Positions 57,406 to 64,000 of a DNA stretch of 64,000 nt are shown piece after piece; the stretch's first letter is position 1, and each line of letters begins with the position of its first letter. Source of the DNA: an uncultured Acidobacteriaceae bacterium (GTDB taxonomy: Bacteria; Acidobacteriota; Terriglobia; Terriglobales; Acidobacteriaceae). Below the pieces are notes generated by a model that ran no database searches, had not been told where the DNA came from, and saw only the letters and a list, made by a program, of their open reading frames with translations. A program made the translations under genes and the position numbers. Location of the stretch: NCBI GenBank assembly GCA_903842065.1, contig CAIMKZ010000013.1, positions 166,004 through 230,003 of the forward strand. The letters run 5' to 3'.

Positions 57406-58320
57406 ATGATGAACCGGATCACCCGCGCCTGCGCTGCGCTCGCAGCCTTTCTCCTGCTCGCTCTTCCACTGCTCTCGCAAGCTCCTGCGCCCGCCCCGGC
57501 AGGCCAGCCCAACCGTCCGCCCCAGCTCTCCAGCGAGGAACTCGCCAAACAGCCCCAGACCCCCGGCGCAACCGGCGACCAGCAGCGCCACTACTACTTT
57601 GCTGAAGGCAAGGTCGAATCACCCTACCGCATCTACGTCCCCAAGGGCTACGACGGCAAAAAGAAGCTGCCGCTTATCGTCGCCCTGCACGGCGCAGGAG
57701 CCAACCAGAACTACTTCTTCCGCGACACCTACGGCATGCCGGGCCTGATGGAAAAATACGGATTCATCTTCGTCGAGCCCTTCGGCTACAGTGACTTCGG
57801 CGGATACGGCGCGGGTACTCTGCCTCGCGTCACCGTCCAGCTCGATCCCGGCATCCCGCCCAACCCCATCAACGCCCGCCGCCCGCAATGGACGCCAGAA
57901 GAAGCCCAGCACGTCACCGACCTCAGCGAGAAAGACGTCATGAACGTGCTCGCCATCGTCGAAAAGGAGTACAAGGTCGACACAAAACGTGTCTACCTTA
58001 TGGGCCACTCCATGGGCGGAATGGGCACCTGGTACCTTGGCCAGAAGTACGCCAGCAAATGGGCCGCTCTCGGCGTCATGTCTGGCGGTTTCGGTTATGT
58101 CGACTACCCGCCCGCCAAGCTCAAGGGAATCCCCATCATCGCTGACGCCGGCACCAAAGACACCGCCATGCACGGCCCGCAGGCGCAGGCCGAGTACGAG
58201 CGCTTCAAAGCCGCCGGCCTCAATGTCACTTACTTCGAGGTTCCCGACGGCACCCACATGTCCAGCATTCCCACGGCGTTTCCTAAAGTGATCGAGTTCC
58301 TTGCCACTCACCACCGCTGA
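57406..58320 (+). CDS. Secreted alpha/beta-hydrolase (esterase, PHB-depolymerase-like)
   Basis: The 304-residue secreted protein (signal peptide MMNRITRACAALAAFLLLAL) has the hydrolase fold: VALHGAGANQNYFFRD (oxyanion), GHSMGGMGTWYLGQKYASKW (nucleophile Ser in GHSMGG) and IPIIADAGTKDTAMHGPQ (acid). DGTHMSSIPTAF supplies a His near the end. Substrate unknown, maybe polysaccharide or short-chain esters. GGAGGGATCG precedes ATG 57406. Confidence 0.9.
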   Translation: MMNRITRACAALAAFLLLALPLLSQAPAPAPAGQPNRPPQLSSEELAKQPQTPGATGDQQRHYYFAEGKVESPYRIYVPKGYDGKKKLPLIVALHGAGANQNYFFRDTYGMPGLMEKYGFIFVEPFGYSDFGGYGAGTLPRVTVQLDPGIPPNPINARRPQWTPEEAQHVTDLSEKDVMNVLAIVEKEYKVDTKRVYLMGHSMGGMGTWYLGQKYASKWAALGVMSGGFGYVDYPPAKLKGIPIIADAGTKDTAMHGPQAQAEYERFKAAGLNVTYFEVPDGTHMSSIPTAFPKVIEFLATHHR

Positions 58321-58326
58321 GTAGCC

Positions 58327-58359
58327 GTGTGCCCCAGGTCTCGATTTTGAGACCTGGGA
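58327..58359. repeat. Palindromic element copy 4
   Basis: GTGTGCCCCAGGTCTC-GATTTT-GAGACCTGGGA: perfect 10-bp arms CCCAGGTCTC / GAGACCTGGG. It lies 6 bases after the esterase stop and 31 bases before the stop of the convergent S53 peptidase, so in RNA its hairpin could help terminate both. Confidence 0.9.
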
Positions 58360-58389
58360 GAGATCGAAACTCAACCCGCCTTGCGAAAC

Positions 58390-60285
58390 CTACTTCAGCG
58401 TCAATCGCGGCGGCCACTCCCCGCAGCGCACCCGCACCAGCTTGAGTCCACATGGCCGGCTGCCTGCCGCCCATCGGCCGGCGAGCGCGGCCGCATCCAC
58501 AGAGCCCAGCCCCGTGGCCAGGTTGTAAACCGACCCGTCGGCTGCGAACCCCGTCACGCCCACCACGCCGTTGTTCCCCGATGGCGTCGCATGAAAGACT
58601 CCGCTTGTGGTGCGCGCAATCGCATACAGCCGCGGATTCGCGTTGCCCTGTCCCGCGCCGCTCTGCGTTTGCACAATCAACGCCATCACGCCGGCGAGTG
58701 CCGGAGCAGACACCGATGTCCCGGCCACAATCACAAAGCCGCCATTTTCATAGACCATTGCTCCGTCGTGCTTGGCCGCCGCGAGCGACACATCCGGCAC
58801 CGCGCGCATCCCGCCCGCAAGCGAGGTTCCGCTCACGCCCTGCTGCCACAGCGGCTGCGCGTACACCGTGCTGATGCCGCCGCCCGTCGCCCACAAACCC
58901 GTGCCTCCAGCCGAAGCGCTCTCGTTCCACACCTGTTCGGGGATATAGGAGAGAGCGGAGGCGTAGCCTGTGCCGTTGGTTTGCGACCAGTAGGCTGCCG
59001 CGTTTCCGCTCTCGTTGAACTGCGTTCCGCCCACACACGTTGCGTAGGGCGAGCTGCACAGCCCGTTCACCGCCCGGCCTGTCCCAGCCGAGGCGTTTGC
59101 CGCCGAACATCCCGAGGCCCCCGCGTCGCCCGAGGCAACAAACACACTGATGCCCTCGGCCGCCGCCTGCTGCCACAAACTGTTGTAGAAAGCCAGTTGC
59201 GTTGCGCCCATCTGGTACTCGCACTCGCTGTAGCTCACGCTCAGCACCGGCGCAACCGCATGATTCACCGCGTAGGCCGCCGCCAGGTCGATGCCATCGG
59301 TGGTTGCCGTCGATGCACCTACCACAACTTTGATCGCCGCTCCCGGCGCAGCCGCTCCAGCCCACTCCGCGTCGAGCGTCGTCTCCAGCCGATCCGCCGC
59401 CACCAGCCCCGGGTCTTTCCCGGCCAGCAGCACCGACGGCTGGTTTGCCGTCAGTCCCGCCGCTGCCCGGAAACTCGCAACATCGCTCAGCACGAGGTTG
59501 CTGCGGGCGGCGATCGCAATCGCCGCCCCTTCCCCAGTTGTCCCTGACTGGAAGAGTGGATTGAGGTTGTAGATGGCGGCCAAGTCCGCCGGAAATACGT
59601 AATGCGTCGCACCCGCCGAGTAGTTAGGCTTCGGTCCGGCACTCTCGACACGCACAGCCTGCGACTCGTGCCGGAAGTCGTTCAGCGATACCACTCCGGC
59701 CACTGACCCGGCCAGCGCGGCCGGAATCTCCGGGTCGGCAGAGTTGGCGATATGCACCGACCCCTCCACATTGAACCGCTTGAGCGGCGTGTGAAAGGCC
59801 GCGCCGATCTGGGCCGCCGTGCCAGAGAAGACAATCATCCGTCCTCCGGAAGGAACTTCATCGATCGAGAACCCGTGCGAAAAGAGCCATCCCGACACCG
59901 CCGCCACATCGCCCTCGGCTGCCCCGAACCGCTCCCCAAACTCCTCCGGACTGATCCACTGATGGTAGTTCGCCGATTCCGGATCGTGCTGCGCGGCCAC
60001 CAGCGCATCGAGCTCCGCCTGCCGCCCAACCGGAGCCTTCAACAGCAGAATCATCTGCTCCAGCCGCTCCTGGGGCTCCACATCGCCCAGCGAATACTCC
60101 TCCCGCGCAAAGGGATGCACGTTGCCCTTGAGCGTCACACGCTCGGAGTCATCGATCCTCGCAGCCGAGGCAGCCGCCATGCCTTCCACCACCGGCTTCG
60201 CGCACGCGGCCAGTAGCATCGCCAAAGCCGAAAGACCCGTCACGGCGTACAGACCGAATGAGAAGACTCTGAGACAACGGCGCAT
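58390..60285 (-). CDS. S53 (sedolisin/pro-kumamolisin) peptidase, secreted
   Basis: The 631-residue protein has a signal segment (LYAVTGLSALAMLLAACAKP, with a lipobox-like Cys) and a pro-kumamolisin activation domain with DPESANYHQWISPEEFGERF. The catalytic domain has the S53 Glu-Asp region (LETTLDAEWAGAAAPGAAIK, TDGIDLAAAYAVN), the oxyanion SGDAGASGCSAAN and the serine motif VAGTSVSAPALAGVMAL. This is an acid-active endopeptidase. If Cys27 is a lipobox, it may be a lipoprotein. GAGGGGCTGCC precedes ATG 60285. Confidence 0.93.
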   Translation of the reverse strand: MRRCLRVFSFGLYAVTGLSALAMLLAACAKPVVEGMAAASAARIDDSERVTLKGNVHPFAREEYSLGDVEPQERLEQMILLLKAPVGRQAELDALVAAQHDPESANYHQWISPEEFGERFGAAEGDVAAVSGWLFSHGFSIDEVPSGGRMIVFSGTAAQIGAAFHTPLKRFNVEGSVHIANSADPEIPAALAGSVAGVVSLNDFRHESQAVRVESAGPKPNYSAGATHYVFPADLAAIYNLNPLFQSGTTGEGAAIAIAARSNLVLSDVASFRAAAGLTANQPSVLLAGKDPGLVAADRLETTLDAEWAGAAAPGAAIKVVVGASTATTDGIDLAAAYAVNHAVAPVLSVSYSECEYQMGATQLAFYNSLWQQAAAEGISVFVASGDAGASGCSAANASAGTGRAVNGLCSSPYATCVGGTQFNESGNAAAYWSQTNGTGYASALSYIPEQVWNESASAGGTGLWATGGGISTVYAQPLWQQGVSGTSLAGGMRAVPDVSLAAAKHDGAMVYENGGFVIVAGTSVSAPALAGVMALIVQTQSGAGQGNANPRLYAIARTTSGVFHATPSGNNGVVGVTGFAADGSVYNLATGLGSVDAAALAGRWAAGSRPCGLKLVRVRCGEWPPRLTLK

Positions 60286-60640
60286 GGCAGCCCCTCGCGT
60301 GCGCCAAAACCCGCCGCCTCCTGCTCTGCGCGGCCCGGTATCTTAGCGTCTACTCATCCATCGGCCCGCGAGGCGCGTTCATGAGCAAAACCTAACCCAC
60401 AATAAGAACGATCAACTTACAAACGTAATAAGAAATATCTAAGAAGCCGTCGCCTCGGTCTCTCTCAACCAACCAAGTCTCAACCCACCACAAATCTGGG
60501 TGCCCCAGGTCTCGATTCTGAGACCTGGGAAAGATCGAACCCAAATCTGCCATCTCTCAACCAACCACTACTCCCTCTCTCCCCAAAAACAAAAGCGCCG
60601 CCCGTCTCCGGGCGGCGCTTCTCAGGTTAAAGGGTAAAAA
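60286..60640. repeat. Intergenic spacer with palindrome copy 5 and terminator
   Basis: Copy 5 (60496-60530, CTGGGTGCCCCAGGTCTC-GATTCT-GAGACCTGGGA) is perfect. CTCAACCAACCA-type units occur at 60465, 60479 and 60556. The hppA terminator is at 60582-60618. I see no gene. Confidence 0.88.
60582..60618 (-). terminator. Rho-independent terminator after hppA
   Basis: GCGCCGCCCG / CGGGCGGCGC form a perfect 10-bp stem; on the minus strand it is followed by TTTTGTTTTTGGGG. It lies 23 bases beyond the hppA stop. Confidence 0.94.
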
Positions 60641-63157
<2,517 letters not shown>

Positions 63158-63438
63158 GATTCCTCCGTGGTAAGGGTTAAAGCCAAAAATAAGCCGATAG
63201 CAAGTATGTTGGATGCCTCTGGGGGGAAGCCCCAAGAGAGTCAGCCGAAGGCTATCACCCGAATGCGCCCCTGTCGAGTGTTTCCTGTCACCTGTCATAC
63301 AGTGGAAATCTGTCCCGCCGGCGCGCCCACTGGCCCTTGCATCAGGCAGGCGCTTACAGGTAGTATCGGCCGGCCTTGCCCGCCGTCCCTCTACCGGCTA
63401 TAGTTTGCCTCAGTACCTTCACCCAAAAGGGGATATCG
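63158..63438. promoter_or_regulatory. Divergent intergenic region, hppA / HTH-TOBE
   Basis: 281 bases between divergent genes hold no recognisable gene. A short hairpin-like TTGGGGCTTCCCCCC (63221-63235, minus strand) is the only structure. I saw no strong -35/-10 pair for either gene. Confidence 0.4.
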
Positions 63439-63837
63439 ATGGGCGGCGACGCGCTTTTGACGCCACGGCAGGCTGCGGAAAAGCTCGGCATGAGCTATCC
63501 GGCCATGAAGCACTGGATACTCACCGGCCGCATTCGCACCGTCAAGACTCCCGGCGGCCACCACCGCATCCCCGCCGACGCCCTCAACGAGTTCCTGCCC
63601 GCAGAAAAAGCCAACCTCGGCACCACCCAGATCAGCGGCCGAAATCAGCTCCTCGGAACCGTCGTTCAAGTCGTCATCGACGGCCTGCTGGCCAAGGTTG
63701 TCATCTCCGTCGGCAACCAGCGCGTCACCGCCATCATCACCTCAGACGGCTGTCGCGACCTCAATCTCAAAGTCGGCGAACCCGCCGTAGCCCTCATCAA
63801 AGCCACAGAAGTCATGGTCGGCAAACCGGGCAAGTGA
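63439..63837 (+). CDS. HTH (MerR/excisionase-type) + TOBE/Mop domain protein
   Basis: The 132-residue protein has a MerR-like or excisionase HTH (LLTPRQAAEKLGMSYPAMKH, GRIRTVKTPGGHHRIPADAL) joined to one Mop/TOBE-type domain (ISGRNQLLGTVVQVVIDGLL, AKVVISVGNQRVTAIITSDG). The Mop domain binds molybdate or tungstate, so a molybdate-responsive regulator is plausible, akin to a short ModE. No mod genes are nearby. AGGGGATATCG precedes ATG 63439. Confidence 0.85.
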   Translation: MGGDALLTPRQAAEKLGMSYPAMKHWILTGRIRTVKTPGGHHRIPADALNEFLPAEKANLGTTQISGRNQLLGTVVQVVIDGLLAKVVISVGNQRVTAIITSDGCRDLNLKVGEPAVALIKATEVMVGKPGK

Positions 63838-63864
63838 TAAGGGCAGGGACTGAGGGAATAGGGA

Positions 63865-63999
63865 CTAGTTGTGCAGTGTCAACAGATTGTTCCTATCGAG
63901 ACCTGCCCTACTGATAGGGGTGTGGTGGTTAATCCCGGCATGAGGTCTGTGCCAGTTGTATTCGTGTATCCAGGGTAGAAGTTGAGCCGAGCGTTCTGC
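63865..63999 (-). mobile_element. IS481-family transposase, C-terminal piece (runs off the window)
   Basis: On the minus strand 44 codons end at TAG 63867-63865 and read AERSAQLLPWIHEYNWHRPH, then AGINHHTPISRAGLDRNNLL TLHN. The NWHRPHxxxxxxTPISRxGLxxNNLL ending is that of IS481-type rve-domain transposases. The rest of the element lies to the right. The left IS end is probably near 63867, next to a short AGGGACTG-type repeat (63841-63867). Confidence 0.85.
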
Positions 64000-64000
64000 G

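Noticed and set aside
63841..63867. The AGGGACTG repeat as the IS481 terminal inverted repeat
   Set aside because: The same unit occurs at four other places with no IS, so it is more likely a spacer repeat that the element sits next to.

Overview
The window looks like chromosomal DNA of a Gram-negative, GC-rich (about 60%) member of the Acidobacteriota, most likely class Terriglobia (Acidobacteriaceae-like). This is inferred from gene content, not from a marker gene: no rRNA or tRNA lies in the window. Outer-membrane functions are present (Lnt, a fused LptF/LptG, RlpA). So are several families common in soil Acidobacteria: S53 and lactonase-type secreted proteins, a PEBP-carboxylesterase fusion, and an H+-pyrophosphatase. 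Dispersed palindromes of the type GGTGCCCCAGGTCTC...GAGACCTGGGA, and short-period intergenic repeats, recur throughout.

Layout. 0.1-9.1 kb: lactonase, PEBP-carboxylesterase, GH24 lysozyme, RlpA, ApaG, tandem universal stress protein, SprT-like protease, CoA-binding protein and prfB with its +1 programmed frameshift. 9.3-11.4 kb: a toxin-antitoxin island with vapBC, an orphan higA, a probable TIR-domain remnant, a higBA operon with a palindromic operator inside its promoter, and a truncated mqsA-like antitoxin. 11.4-22.3 kb: lnt, a small membrane protein, an APC permease with a large C-terminal domain, a UPF0173 hydrolase, a methyltransferase, bactofilin, a NUDIX hydrolase and a CopZ/CopA copper pair. 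CopA carries two palindromic repeats in frame. 22.4-23.7 kb: a second higBA pair of a different family, plus an unknown gene. 23.7-27.9 kb: fused LptFG and an MsbA-like ABC exporter. 27.9-34.1 kb: a flagellar patch, fliS-fliD-fliC on one strand and flbD-motA-motB on the other, with a sigma-28-type promoter before flbD.

34.2-43.9 kb: YjbQ, TPR proteins, an endonuclease III-like glycosylase, a GT39-type transferase, a Na+/H+ antiporter, an NfeD/stomatin pair and a SPOR protein. 43.9-53.8 kb, all on the minus strand: PlsC, Mpl and LD-carboxypeptidase (peptidoglycan recycling), MgtC, a second GT39-type protein, a PfkB kinase, MTA phosphorylase, an animal-type glutaminyl cyclase and TatC/TatB. 53.9-63.8 kb: gamma-glutamyltransferase, a sugar-phosphate isomerase, an esterase, an S53 peptidase, H+-PPase and an HTH-TOBE protein. 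The right edge enters an IS481-family transposase.

Most of the window is housekeeping or envelope biology. The most unusual signals are three: (1) three families of dispersed repeats, including palindromes living in frame inside CopA; (2) the layered toxin-antitoxin scar at 9.3-11.4 kb; (3) two unrelated higBA operons that share one promoter design, a perfect palindrome between -35 and -10 with a GTG start at the predicted transcription start (apparently leaderless). I did not find a clear new defence or biosynthetic system.
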